DNA of 64,000 bases from Rana temporaria (Eukaryota > Chordata > Amphibia > Anura > Ranidae). A program made the translations under genes and the position numbers. This document shows positions 43,662 through 54,017 of this stretch, in pieces. The notes under the pieces were generated by a model. The model did no database searches, was not told the DNA's origin, and saw nothing but the letters and a program-made list of their open reading frames with translations. The stretch spans positions 33,479,006 to 33,543,005 of the forward strand of contig NC_053490.1 in the NCBI RefSeq assembly GCF_905171775.1. The letters run 5' to 3'. Every line of letters begins with the position of its first letter. The stretch's first letter is position 1.

Positions 43662-44453
43662 CAGGGGCAGACTGATAACTCATGGGTCCCCCGGGCAATA
43701 GGAGATTATGGGTCCCCCGGGCAATAGGAGATTATGGGTCCCCCGGGCAATAGGAGATTATGGGTCCCCCGGGCAACAGGAGATTATGGGTCCCCCGGGC
43801 AACAGGAGATTATGGGTCCCCCGGGCAACAGGAGATTATGGGTCCCCCGGGCAACAGGAGATTATGGGTCCCCGGGCAACAGGAGATTATGGGTCCCCCG
43901 GGCAACAGGAGATTATGGGTCCCCCGGGCAACAGGAGATTATGGGTCCCCCGGGCAACAGGAGATTATGGGTCCCCCGGGCAACAGGAGATTATGGGTCC
44001 CCCGGGCAACAGGAGATTATGGGTCCCCCGGGCAACAGGAAATTATGGGTCCACCGGGCAATAGGAGATTATGAGTCCCCCGGGCAATAGGAGATTATGG
44101 GTCCCCCGGGCAATAGGAGATTATGGGTCCACACAGTACTGTATACATACACATACAGTATACATAAACAGTATACACACAGACACAATATACACACACA
44201 CACACACACAGAATACACATACAGCCACACAGTACACACACTGAGAAGGTACTGGAGAGGCGGGGCAGCTATAATCTTGGGATTTTTAGACCAAAAGGAT
44301 GTCGGTAAGGGACATTTCAGGGACAGATGTAAAAAAAACTGATTTTTACATACTGTCCCTGGTTTTACTGAGGCTGGCAACCCTGACGGGGCCCCTTAGG
44401 GTCATAAGGCCCTCGAGCAGTGCCCAAGTGCCTTAATGGTCAGTCCACCCCTG
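43662..44453. mobile_element. hAT MITE with internal minisatellite, TSD GACTGGAG
   Basis: The left end CAGGGGCAGACTGATAA and the right end TGGTCAGTCCACCCCTG are inverted. GACTGGAG lies on each side (43654-43661 and 44454-44461), a perfect 8-bp duplication. More than half of the element is a 26-bp tandem array. The part after it contains a CA microsatellite (44187-44208) and GGGACAGATGTAAAAA. Confidence 0.93.
43682..44128. repeat. 26-bp minisatellite, 17 units
   Basis: The unit is ATGGGTCCCCCGGGCAACAG followed by GAGATT. The first three and the last three units have CAATAGG, while the central ones have CAACAGG. One unit (43864) lacks a C and is 25 bp. Since 26 is not a multiple of 3, overlapping frames each start 26 bases apart; they are not genes. 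Confidence 0.97.
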
Positions 44454-44461
44454 GACTGGAG

Positions 44462-45133
44462 TGGGGTCTGGAACCAGTTGCATTGGTTAGAGATGCAGTG
44501 CAGCGTTCAGTAGCATCCAGGACTTAAAAGCACCATCTGGCAGAGTTGTTTGGATTACAGCTTCGTACAGAGATGCATTTTATGCACTGCTCTTCCATGC
44601 CTTAAAAAAAAATGCTGCACATCTAAAGGGCAGGCTGGGGCTTAGTTTTTTTGGGACCAGTTATATGGCTATAGAGAAAGAATCTCCCACCCAGGACTTA
44701 TATTTAGAAGATCTCAAAGAGTAGCCTTTATTGGTACATGTGGAACAGAAGCAGGTTGGGATCTGAAAGGATGCTAAACCGAGCAGGGTGGTTCTTGGTT
44801 TGAATGTAAAAACGTGAGGTATTGTACCATCTCATAATGTCCTGCAGGGGTCACCTTTGAGCAGTGCCCACTCCCTGCCTGCAGCTTCTTGTAGACATTC
44901 AGATCTACAACTTCTCTTTTAATTAAACAATCGCGTCAATGAAAAATTACTGAACACTACCAAATTCCTGTACAATTGTATTCTGCAGGTGCTTATTCAT
45001 TTTTACATTACATCTACAATTTTGCATGGCTTTCCTTGCTCCTCTGTGGGATGTCGCGCGTGGAACTTGCAAATTTTCTTACCCATTTCTTTTCATTTAC
45101 TTTATATTTATTATACCATGTAACCATCCAAGT
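44462..45133. other. No gene identified
   Basis: No repeat ends or splice-bounded frame were found. Confidence 0.45.
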
Positions 45134-45292
45134 CAGGGATAAGCAATTAGCGGACCTCCAGCTGTTGCAAAACTACAAGTCCCATCATGCCTATGCCTCT
45201 GGGTGTCATGCTTGTGGCTGTCAGAGTCTTGCTATGCCTCATGGGACTTGTAGTTCTGCCACAGCTGGAGGTCCGCTAATTGCATATCCCTG
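45134..45292. mobile_element. Short palindromic MITE (CAGGGATAAGCAATTAGCGG), 159 bp
   Basis: Left CAGGGATAAGCAATTAGCGG and right CCGCTAATTGCATATCCCTG form a hairpin whose arms continue through CTCCAGCTGTTGCAAAACTA / TAGTTCTGCCACAGCTGGAG and ACAAGTCCCATCATGC / GCCTCATGGGACTTGT. hAT-like ends; no clear 8-bp duplication. Confidence 0.85.
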
Positions 45293-47421
45293 TAATAGAC
45301 CTAAAGCAGAACTCCAAGAAGCAGCTAAACAAAGTTGAAATGGAAATAAATTCACTGTTTAACTACCAAAGGATTTGCAATTCTCTCCAGCCAGCCTTGT
45401 GATTTACACACCTTTAAAAATTTCCCTACACAGCCCAGCAGGGGGCACACTTACCTCCCGGTTAGGCAATGCAGCTTCCCATGTCACCTCTACTTCCAGC
45501 CTGCTCATCAGTATCATCACCTCTGTCCAATGAACAGAGGTGTGACCCAGAAAGCTGTGTAAAGGAACACAGTGACCCCCCCTGCCGGCGGAGGTATGTG
45601 TATCAATATAACAGCTGGTCAAACATACAAATTCTTCGGCAGGCAAAGCTGTAAAAATAAGCATTTGAACCGTGCTATTAGTGGAGTTCCTGCAGATCCA
45701 CGTTAAACATCCTGGGGGGTCTTACTGTTTTACAGCAGGTTGTGTTGTGTTCTCCGATTTTACAAAATGGTGGAATAGAGGGCAGGTTTAAATCTGATAA
45801 ATGGACGTAATAAATGTTGGCATGCCCGTTAAAAGGATGGAGATAAAGAGAAGCTACTTTGAAAAAATTCTGTATTTATTTCATTCTCAATTTTTGCATT
45901 TTTTTTTTATGTTATGTATTTTTGGTAGCTGGGTCCCTTTAAGCTGCTTTGGAGCTGGTGACCTGAATGAGGTTAAGATGTTCTCTTAGTGAACAGATTG
46001 TCTGTCAGTGATTTTATTGACTGGGCTCCAGCAGGACTCTTATCACTGAGCTGGGCACAGAGAAGGGATTATGTAGAGTGGAAGTGCCCTCCTGAAAGAG
46101 GTTTTGTGTGCACAGCCAAGACCCAGAGACCGAGCTAATAACACAACTCCGGCGTCGCTGGAAAAATAAGATCACCTTTGCCGACAGCAAATTACTGGCC
46201 TTAATACTATAGTGAAAGACAAGGTACCAGGACCTCACCCGATTGGCTGCCCTCTTACATTTCTCAAATTCCAATTTGATCTACTAAAATATTATAAAAC
46301 AAATTACCAACGTTTTTTTTTTTTTTCTTATCTCAACCCCTTCGTACCCAAGGGTAAAACAAATCTAAATGCCCAAGCACAATTCTGCAATTTACAGGTG
46401 TTAGTAAATCCGTACATATCACATTTACTTTGTGGATAATAGGGTTTTTTTTATTTTTCAGGACAAATTGGGCTCTTTTTGGAGGTAAATGGCAATGGAT
46501 ATCTCCCGATTTATTTTTTATCAAAAAGGAAAATTGGCCCAAAATAGTAAAAAAAAAAAAAAGTTTTAAAATTCGCTGTATATTTCTTGGTACTACCATA
46601 GCCTTCCACCAAAATAAATTCTCCTGCCAATCGCAGCCATACAATGCGTGTATGTTAGTGGTTTGTACCCGTAGTACAGCCCAGAAACAGTGCGGATTTT
46701 GCTTTTTTTTATTCTAACTAAAACACACCGACTACTATTAAAAACAACAAAAATCTAAGTTTTTTTTTTTATCAATACTTTCACATTTTTCTCTGCAAGA
46801 GGAGAGAGATGATGCATCTCCATTCACAGAGAAAGAAAGGGAGGTGGGCTTCTCAGTGACTGATCACTGTGACAGCCAATCAGAGGCCATCACAGTAATC
46901 AGGTGACCCAGGATCTGACAGAAGCAGGAAGTCCCTCTCAAATCATGGTACCCACTCCCCCCAAAAAAATGACAAACCAAAATGTGGCATTTAAGGGGCG
47001 AGGAGCGTTTAAAGCTGAAGCTTTAATTTTGAGTTGAACTCCACTTTAAGATGCCAGTAATCCGGGAGGTAATGTCGTGACATCGCTTTCCGGCTTACTA
47101 GATCCAATAGATCTTCAGCCAGCCGGCGGACGTGCCGATTGTTTGCTCGAGGCTCCCGGTGGGAAGCAAGAGCCCAGGCGAGCGGCAGAAGGTGGCGGGA
47201 GGGGGGACGTCTCTCCCGCTGCTTGTAATAAAAGCTGCTGAGCTGCATTGGTTATTACAATAAAGCCAACTGTCCGCTCTAAAGAACACTACCGGTGTGA
47301 TGCCTGCAACCTATACCCCTCTTAAAGCAATATCAATAATATTGGTTACAGTTGTGCCAATGCTTCCAAAAAAGTGAATATCGGTCACTACCTACACTGC
47401 AATATAGTATTTAACACTGCT
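45293..47421. other. No gene; dispersed repeat at about 46333-47050
   Basis: 46333-47040 starts CAACCCCTTCGTACCCAAGG and includes CTTGGTACTACCATAGCC and AGTGACTGATCACTGTGACA, features of frog dispersed repeats. A TTAA-MITE right end (GTTGAACTCCACTTTAAG) lies at 47034-47051 without a matching left end. The rest shows no supported gene. Confidence 0.45.
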
Positions 47422-47425
47422 TTAA

Positions 47426-47964
47426 AGCGGAGTTCCGGCCACAATTTCACTTTTTAAATATAAATACCCCTGTAATACACAAGCTTAATGTATTCTAGTA
47501 AAGTTAGTCTGTAAACTAAGGTCCGTTTTGTTAGGTTGTTACAGCATTTAGACACTTTATAAAATAGAAATTGACTGGGGCCATCTTAAGTGTGGGCATC
47601 ATGAAGCCAGACTGTATGACTTCCTGGATTTCAGCCTTGCAAATCTCGCACATGCTCAGTGCTGCACAAGCAGTGTCAGATCAGGTTTCAGCACCTGTGC
47701 TGTCCAAGTCACATGATTCTTTGAGACTGGGGAATGCACAGACTCCTGGAAAGTTACACCCACTACATTCCCAGGAGTCTGTGCGGTGTAGGTTAGGAAG
47801 CATTAAGCACCTAGGTGCAGGAAGTGGGAAGATTAACTATTCTGCCTAGCAACAAACACATTGAAGGCATCTAAAAAAAAAAAAAAAAAAAAAAATTGTA
47901 AAGGACTAATGACATTTTTTTAAAACTACTGATGTAATGTTATATTTATGGGTGGAACTCCACT
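47426..47964. mobile_element. TTAA-flanked MITE, copy 4
   Basis: The ends AGCGGAGTTCCGGCCAC and GGTGGAACTCCACT lie between TTAA at 47422-47425 and 47965-47968. The inside is less palindromic than the others, with CCCAGGAGTCTGTGC / GCACAGACTCCTGG as an internal pair and an A tract at 47873-47895. Confidence 0.82.
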
Positions 47965-48030
47965 TTAAAGACGAGTTTCAAGCATGGTATATTTTTACAT
48001 AATTACATTGATCCAGCCTGGACCATATAA

Positions 48031-49048
48031 CCATCGTTTCCCCGAAAAGAAGACCTCTCGATTTTTTAGGATGGCTGCAATATAAGCCCTACCCAAAAAT
48101 AAGCCCTAGTTAAAAGGATGTAAATTATATAAAATGTCCAGCGTTTGTCTTTATGGAGCAATATTGTAGAAAAGACCTTATTTATAGAGTCTAGGGGCGC
48201 TAATGTGACCCACCGTAGCTCCTCCTCCTCGCTGACATCAACAGCCCCTCCCTCTGCAGTGCTCGGACCACGGCTGATGTCCGCAGGAATCTTAGCAACT
48301 GCCTCAGTAGTGGGAAAGACTAGCTCCGGCGGGTAATGTGGGTGCCCAGCGGCACTGTAAATAAGGTGTTTTCTACAATAGTAATGTTACATAAAGACAC
48401 ACACTGGACATTATATATAATTCATTTACAGAGCAGATTAAACTAGTTAAATTAGACTTTAAAGTGGAGTTTCCATCCCAAAAATGTTTTTACATTATTG
48501 TGCTCATTAGACCTAAAAAAGTAAAAAAAAAAAAAAAAAAAATGTATTTTTTTACTTATCTGGAAATGCCTGTTGCTATGCGGTCCCACAAAATCTGCCT
48601 TTGAAAGCACCTAGGATTCTGACATCATCTCCCTCTGATGCTCCTGGGAAATGTGTGTCATCACTTCCCAGGATGCAGTGCGCTGTCCAATTATCACTCC
48701 CCATCCAAGACTTCCAGGAAGTAAGTGCTTGTAGGCTTCACAATGCCCACAAGCAAAATGACAACGGTGTGGACATAGTTTTATAAAACTATCTTTTTAA
48801 ATATCTATGCGGATCGGCGGCGGATTGTAAAATAGTAAGTGACCGAATTTATATTATAAAAACGTAGGATGAAAGGACACACATTTAAAAAAGGGGAATA
48901 CAGAGATGCCGACTCCTGAGCTGACAGGGAGGTGGGTTATGGGGGGCATACACGGGACAAATAAGACATCCCCCGAAAATAAGTCCTAAAGCATTTTTTG
49001 TTGCCAAAATTAATACAATACCCGGTCTCATTTTTCAGGGAATCACGG
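48031..49048. mobile_element. TA-flanked MITE (CCGTGTTTCCCC family), diverged copy
   Basis: The left end CGTTTCCCCGAAAAGAAGAC (48035) and ATAAGCCCTACCCAAAAATA match the ends of 2034-3750. The right end is ATTTTTCAGGGAATCACGG followed by TA, with CCCCCGAAAATAAGTCCTAA nearby. A TTAA-MITE left end (AGTGGAGTTTCCATCCC) lies inside at 48463 without a right end. Confidence 0.7.
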
Positions 49049-49050
49049 TA

Positions 49051-49857
49051 GGTATATACAGTACCTGGCTGATGCCCCTGAAAGCTGGAATTCACTGTAT
49101 TAGACAACGCTGACATGGCAAGGGCATTAGTCAGAGCTGTACAGTTTGTTTTTGTTTTTATATTTAAACACCCCTAACCTATATAGGCAGTTTTTTTTGT
49201 AAAGGTGCACCAACCCTTTAATAAAAAACTAAAGTTCATATGGAGCATTGTGCATGTTTTTTTTTCCCTTATAGAGATTAATGTGTGTAATCTGTCACTG
49301 CACAAGGCCACAATAAGACCATGTAGAAGGGATCACATTGGCCGCAGTGTACGTGTAACAACATTCTAATTCTGCTATACATTATGGAATGCGATGAGCA
49401 TGCAGAGATACAATGTATCCATTTCACATCCTAAAATCTCAGAGGAATCCTTGAGAGCTTCCGGTGAGCAAGGCCCTCCTATGCTAACATTATCAGGACT
49501 GCATAGCGGCAGATTACCTTACCGCGCTGCCTCTAGGATTTCACACAACCCCCAATACAACTCAATTATGCCGTGTCACATGGCATGTCATGCAACCAAA
49601 ACCGTCACCAACACCCTCTGTATCTGAAATCCCACCAACATTGACTGTTTTTTTTTTATGTGTGAGCACGGGAAGGATTCGAATCTGACAAGTAATTTTT
49701 TGGTTACAACCGATCCACCCCATTTTCCTGTCACAGGAACCGAGGACATTCTCCCCAAATGAGGGTCACGCAAATTTGATTGAAAAGTTTAAAGGGTTAG
49801 TTCACCTTATGTCAAAAAAAACTGCCTATGCAAATGCCAACATCCCTGTAATCACTA
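49051..49857. other. No gene; MITE end remnants
   Basis: CTATATAGGCAGTTTTTTTT at 49180 and AGGGTTAGTTCACCTTATGT at 49793 are opposite ends of a family also ending at 52985. Nothing coding is supported. Confidence 0.45.
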
Positions 49858-50377
49858 GAAACAAGGTAATAACAAGCAAATAGTCGGCGGAACTTTACAG
49901 GCAACTTTAGGAACCAAAAAGTATAATTGATAAAAAAAAATATAGCATTTTACACAAAAAGAGTGTCCTTAGACTATTAAAATTGGTCACATATATGAAA
50001 CGGCTGAATACAAGATATACACAATTTGAGTGACAATATCTCCTTTTCATTTCAGGGCAAGTCAATCCTTTTTTAGGGGTATTTCGGGGGAGAGTGAAAA
50101 TTAGGATAGGGTCATGAAAGTATATAGTCAAGACCCAAAACAAAAAGCCAATTGTTGCCATAAGGGGGGGGAGAGGGGACAATAGAGGTAGGGCGTGAAG
50201 CGGTCAACTACAGACATCTATATTAAAAAACACAAAAAAAAAAAAATTGTAAAATTTGTAGTACAGCAAGTGAATGTAAACAAGCAATCAAAGCAGACAT
50301 GTTTCGCAGTTGACTGCTCAACACCCTACCTCCATTGTCCTCTCTCACCTCCTTTATTTCAGGAGTCACAAAATTTA

Positions 50378-50698
50378 GGCTGCATTCACACCTGAGCGTT
50401 TTGTCGTCTGAAGCATGAAGCTCCAAAACGCTAGAGGGGAAAAAATACATTATTCTCAATGGAGATGATTCACATCTCCACTCCAAAATGCCTGACGCCG
50501 AACGCCTGAAGCTCAAACAAGTTCTGGACCCTTTTTTGTCGCTCGAATTGAGCGTATTTGGGCGTTTTTCTGTTTTTAACATTCGTGACCCTAGACCTGT
50601 CCGAATTCGTGTCAAAAAAGGGTTAAAAACGCTGCAAAAAATGCGGCAAATCACGGAAAAAACGCTGCAAAACGCTACGCTCAGGTGTGAATGCAGCC
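50378..50698. mobile_element. PIF/Harbinger-like MITE, left of a second abutting pair
   Basis: GGCTGCATTCACACCTGAGC and GCTCAGGTGTGAATGCAGCC are perfect 20-bp inverted ends. TTA (50375-50377) flanks the left and TTC (50699-50701) the right. The interior is palindromic: GCCTGACGCCGAACGCCTGA and the GAAGCTCC / CTGAAGCTC pair are examples. Confidence 0.88.
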
Positions 50699-50701
50699 TT
50701 C

Positions 50702-50927
50702 GGCTCTTTTCACACTTGCACAACTTGTCCGACTAGGGACTGCAAAGTCCCATGACAAGTCAAACCCCATGATTTCCAATGAGTGGCATTCATATCTGTG
50801 CAACTTCAAAGTAGTCCCTGCACTATTTTGGTCCGACTTCGATGCAACGTGAGGTCCATAGACCTCCAGAACACAGGAATGGCTTCAAGTCGTGCGATTT
50901 TCAGGTCGTACAAGTGTGAAAGGGGCC
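50702..50927. mobile_element. PIF/Harbinger-like MITE, right of a second abutting pair
   Basis: The left end GGCTCTTTTCACACTTGCAC pairs with TACAAGTGTGAAAGGGGCC at the right, followed by TTA (50928-50930). On the left only the 3 bases TTC separate it from the previous MITE. Confidence 0.82.
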
Positions 50928-51089
50928 TTAGGTTCATATATAAAATGAGCAAAGGATGTTTACAGCTGTAAAAACAAAGTTCACTTCTGGCGTGGGATGG
51001 AGATAACCATGCGTTGCCACATACAGGGGCCCATGTGACCACCACAAAAGTTGGGTCCCCAGCCAAATGTGCCAACCAGGGCATGGACA

Positions 51090-51200
51090 AGGAAGCCAGG
51101 AATCTTAGTGGTGTCAAATGTGGAGTGTCTCCGCCAAAAGTGCACTGCACGTTTGCCATGCTGGGGCCACATTTGACACCACTAAGATTTCTGGCTTCCC
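51090..51200. repeat. Hairpin 1 (GGAAGCCAGGAATCTTAGTGG arms)
   Basis: GAAGCCAGGAATCTTAGTGG with GTGTCAAATGTGG is mirrored by CCACATTTGACACC with ACTAAGATTTCTGGCTTCC. The arms are about 33 bp with one mismatch and the loop about 45 bp. Confidence 0.92.
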
Positions 51201-51280
51201 TGTTTTATGGTTTTAAACAGCCTTTACAACGATTAGGTTCATATACGATGAGCAAAGTATGTTTTACAGCCATAAGAAAC

Positions 51281-51412
51281 AAGGAAGCCAGGAATCTTCG
51301 TGGTGTCAAATGTGAGGCGTCGTCCCCCAGCAGGGCAAAAATGCACTGCACTTTTGCCCTGCTGGCGGTGACACTCCACATTTGACACCACTAAGATTCC
51401 TGGCTTCCTTTT
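51281..51412. repeat. Hairpin 2, related arms and an inner hairpin
   Basis: It has the same arms as hairpin 1. Inside is a second inverted pair, CCAGCAGGGCAAAAATGCA with TGCACTTTTGCCCTGCTGG, so the loop folds again. The related pair suggests local duplication of a foldback unit. Confidence 0.92.
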
Positions 51413-51482
51413 CAAACCCAGGATGGGATCTTTGGTTGGGGGGACAATTGCAGGGGTCACATGGGGCCCTGTATGTGGGGAC

Positions 51483-51932
51483 CAGGGGTCAAGTCCTGGG
51501 GAAAAAAGTGTGGGAACTCCCACCCAAGATCCGCTCCCCCACCAAAAAAAAAAATGATACGCTCATATGCATAATTACTAAACCGCATTTTTTTTTTAGC
51601 AAGTTCTTTGTAAATCCTGTGATAACTCGCGGCAGACCTCCGCAATGTATCCTGGGAACAATGACAAAAGCTCCCAGGAGACATTGCGGCATCGAGGAAG
51701 TGACGGAATACCCACACACTACCCGATGAATCCATATACAGGAAGCGGCCAGTAACAAAGGATTACTAAGGTTCGCCTGCCCCTGACAGTGACTCAAGCT
51801 GGGCATCGCCGTTTGGTGAAGGATTGGCTCGGGCGGCTCGGCTGCTCTAGTCCTGCAAAGGGAACTGCGTTCCTGCTGTGAAAAAAGTGCAGGGACTCCG
51901 TTCCCACGCGTTCCCGCAGGACTTGAGCCCTG
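51483..51932. mobile_element. hAT MITE (CAGGGGTCAAGTCCTG family), copy 2
   Basis: It has the same ends as 41886-42377, flanked by a perfect GTGGGGAC duplication (51475-51482 and 51933-51940). The outer 100 bp on the left and 150 bp on the right run in the same direction as copy 1. The core (about 51595-51765) is the reverse complement of the core of copy 1: AACTCGCGGCAGACCTCCGC here against GCGGAGGTCTGCCGCGAGTT there. Confidence 0.94.
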
Positions 51933-52324
51933 GTGGGGACGCATGGTTATCTATGGCGCAGCAGAAGCAAACATTGATCTTATATTGCTTACAGCTGTAA
52001 ACATCCTTTGCTCATCATATATAAACCTACATTTTGTGACTCTCCCATAATACCACTGAAGAAAGGATTGCATTCCTCCTGAAATGTGCTGGGATGAAAA
52101 GGCGATATTGTCACTCAAATTGTGTATTCAGCCGTTTTTATGTGACCAATTTTGTCTGCAAGGACACCATTTTCTGTGTAAACGCTATTTTTTTTATTCA
52201 GTTATACTTTTTGGTTCCCAAAGTAGCCTATAACATCTCAAATATTTTGGAGTTATTACTTTGTTCATACACAGATAAGGGACGTCTGTAGATGAAAAAT
52301 TGTGCAGTTCTTACTAAATGTTGA

Positions 52325-52985
52325 ATAATGCCCTTGCTATAGGTTTAGGACATTTACATACTTCATGAAGCCTGACTGGAATACTCCCAGGATATTGCTA
52401 GGATGTTGCCAAGTGAGGCCTAGTCGTCACTGCTCACCTCCACCATCACAGGAGTGCGCTCTCAAAACACTGAGCTCAGAGCTACTGCATCAGGGGAGAG
52501 AAAAAGCGAGAGGGTTTAAATGAGAAAAATAGGCAATTCCTGTGATGGAGGAGGTGAGCAGTGACGACTAGGCCTCACATAGCAATGTCCTGGTAGTATT
52601 TCAATCATGCTTTGGAAGGTATGTAAAATGGCCTACATCTATACAAGGGCATTATTCAACTTTAGCCAGAGCTGCACAGTTTGTTTTTATCTACAGGATA
52701 TTGTAGACGTTATGGAGGCCTAGCCTACTGATTCAAACCCCCCTCACACGCTCTCGCCCGACGCAGTAGCACCGAGCTCAGCGTTAGGGAGCTCACTCTT
52801 GTAATGGTGAAGGTGAACAGTAGGCAAGGCCTCACTCGGCAACATATCAATGTCCTGGGAGTATTCCAGTCAGGCTTCATGAGGTAAATGGCCTTCACCT
52901 ATAGAGTTACACAGTTTGTTATTTATAGACACTCCTTATCTGCATAGGCAGTTTTTTTTTTTTTTTGTAAAGGTGAACTATGCCT
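52325..52985. repeat. Palindromic repeat with three related arms
   Basis: GTGAGGCCTAGTCGTCACTG (52415) pairs with CAGTGACGACTAGGCCTCAC (52559). A third related block, GTGAACAGTAGGCAAGGCCT with TCAATGTCCTGGGAGTATTC, lies at 52812-52870. It ends CATAGGCAGTTTT and a T tract followed by GTAAAGGTGAAC. It is the right side of a MITE family also seen at 49041-49210. Confidence 0.7.
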
Positions 52986-53069
52986 TAACATTTCATAGTG
53001 TATCCATTATGGGGAAAAAAAATAAGCAATGCTCGCAAATACAAATATTCCATGAACTCCCATGCTTAC
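52986..53069 (-). other. GDPD5 intron start after the first coding exon
   Basis: The minus strand reads AAG|GTAAGC at 53070/53069, a strong consensus splice donor. All sequence below this coordinate would be intron if the gene continues off the low-numbered end. Confidence 0.8.
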
Positions 53070-53186
53070 CTTAGTGGTGTCATCATGTGACCGCTGATAC
53101 CGTTTCCAACGGCAACCGTAGATCCCAGTCAGACATGACAGGCACAGCTGAGGCTCGTAGTACTGTAGCGGTTGGTGTTTTACCAT
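53070..53186 (-). CDS. GDPD5: GDPD5 (GDE2), first coding exon, residues 1-39
   Basis: GDPD5 is a six-transmembrane ecto-phosphodiesterase at the plasma membrane. It cleaves GPI anchors (for example of RECK and glypicans) and promotes motor-neuron differentiation. This exon encodes only its cytoplasmic N-terminus: 39 codons starting MVKHQPLQYYEPQLCLSC and ending with WKRYQRSHDDTTK, which I recognise as the highly conserved start of vertebrate GDPD5. Cys15, Cys18 and Cys25 are present; Cys25 is reported as half of the redox-sensitive disulfide that PRDX1 reduces. The start is ATG 53186-53184, in good Kozak context (A at -3, G at +4), with an in-frame TGA five codons upstream. The exon ends in phase 0 at an AAG|GTAAGC donor. 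No transmembrane or catalytic exon was found in the window. Identification is from memory of the family. Confidence 0.93.
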
Positions 53187-53242
53187 ACTCTCTCCAACGC
53201 TTCAGCAGGCCGCTTTCAAATCTCCATTAGGGCCCGTGATGC
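53187..53242 (-). other. GDPD5: GDPD5 5'UTR part of the exon and splice acceptor
   Basis: Upstream of the ATG the minus strand has about 56 bases of leader. Before that is a pyrimidine tract (CTACTTTCCTTTCTTTGAAG) ending in AG at 53244-53243. This suggests that the leader is spliced from an upstream non-coding exon, which I could not locate. The acceptor is predicted from sequence only. Confidence 0.6.
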
Positions 53243-54014
53243 CTTCAAAGAAAGGAAAGTAGGCACATAAGAAACAAATATATAGGCATACATAATTATA
53301 TATTTTATAAAACACACACTATGTATATCCAAACTAAAGAGCAAAAATGTAATATATTGCCGCTTTACCAGTCCTTAGCCTTAATAGGGTAATTCCACTT
53401 TAATGGGGGGGGGGGGGGGGGGGGGGGAATTGCAGAAAAAAAAAAAAAAACACAATTCCAAAAAATATATATTGACATAAAAAAACAGAATGCAATGATT
53501 TCCAAAAGTCATAAACCCGTATTCTATTCACAATAGAAAAAAATTATGTTTTACTGATAAAATGGACCATTTTAGGGAAAATAAAAAAGGGTAATTTTGA
53601 AGTTAATTGGAGCAACACATCTCAAAAAAGTTGAGACCCGGCCATGTTTACCACGATGTAGAATCCCCTCGTCTTAATACTCTAAAACTTTTACCCTGCA
53701 GCCAGTGAGCCAATGAGGAGGCAGCCAGGGCAGGGCCAAGTGCTTTATGTGTAAATGGACACAAAAGCAGCGGCTCAGGAGCGAGCCTGCTCGGGTGCCC
53801 AATAGCAAGCTGCTACTTATGGGGGCACTCGGCAAGAGCGCCAGCATGGGACCCAAGAAGAGGAGGATCTGGGCTGCTCTATATAAAACCATTACACAGA
53901 GCAGGTATTTAAAAAAAAAATGTTTTTTTTTTGTAATAAACACTACAAACAGCAGTAAATATTTAAAAGATATTTTTAACCTTTCCCTACAATACTGAAA
54001 AAAATAAAACAGTT
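53243..54014. repeat. Intron with repeat fragments and microsatellites
   Basis: A G run (53405-53427) and an A run (53437-53451) are followed by CAGAATGCAATGATTTCCAA, AAATGGACCATTTTAGGGAA and ACATCTCAAAAAAGTTGAGA. That is a widespread fish/frog interspersed repeat. Another frog-repeat piece is at 53690-53890. No coding exon. Confidence 0.55.
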
Positions 54015-54017
54015 TTA

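Larger units (their letters stand above)
49858..52272. repeat. Large nested palindrome, 2.4 kb span
   Basis: The left arm 49858-50065 pairs with the right arm 52078-52272: GGAACCAAAAAGTATAA with TTATACTTTTTGGTTCC, and ACACAATTTGAGTGACAATA with TATTGTCACTCAAATTGTGT. A second level pairs ATGAGCAAAGGATGTTTACA (50945) with TGTAAACATCCTTTGCTCAT (51997). Between the arms are two Harbinger-like MITEs, two smaller hairpins and a hAT MITE. No coding potential. Confidence 0.88.

Noticed and set aside
43708..44090. Three overlapping 104-118 codon frames with MGPPGNRRLW repeats
   Set aside because: They are readings of the 26-bp minisatellite inside a hAT MITE, each offset by one unit, with no independent evidence of coding.
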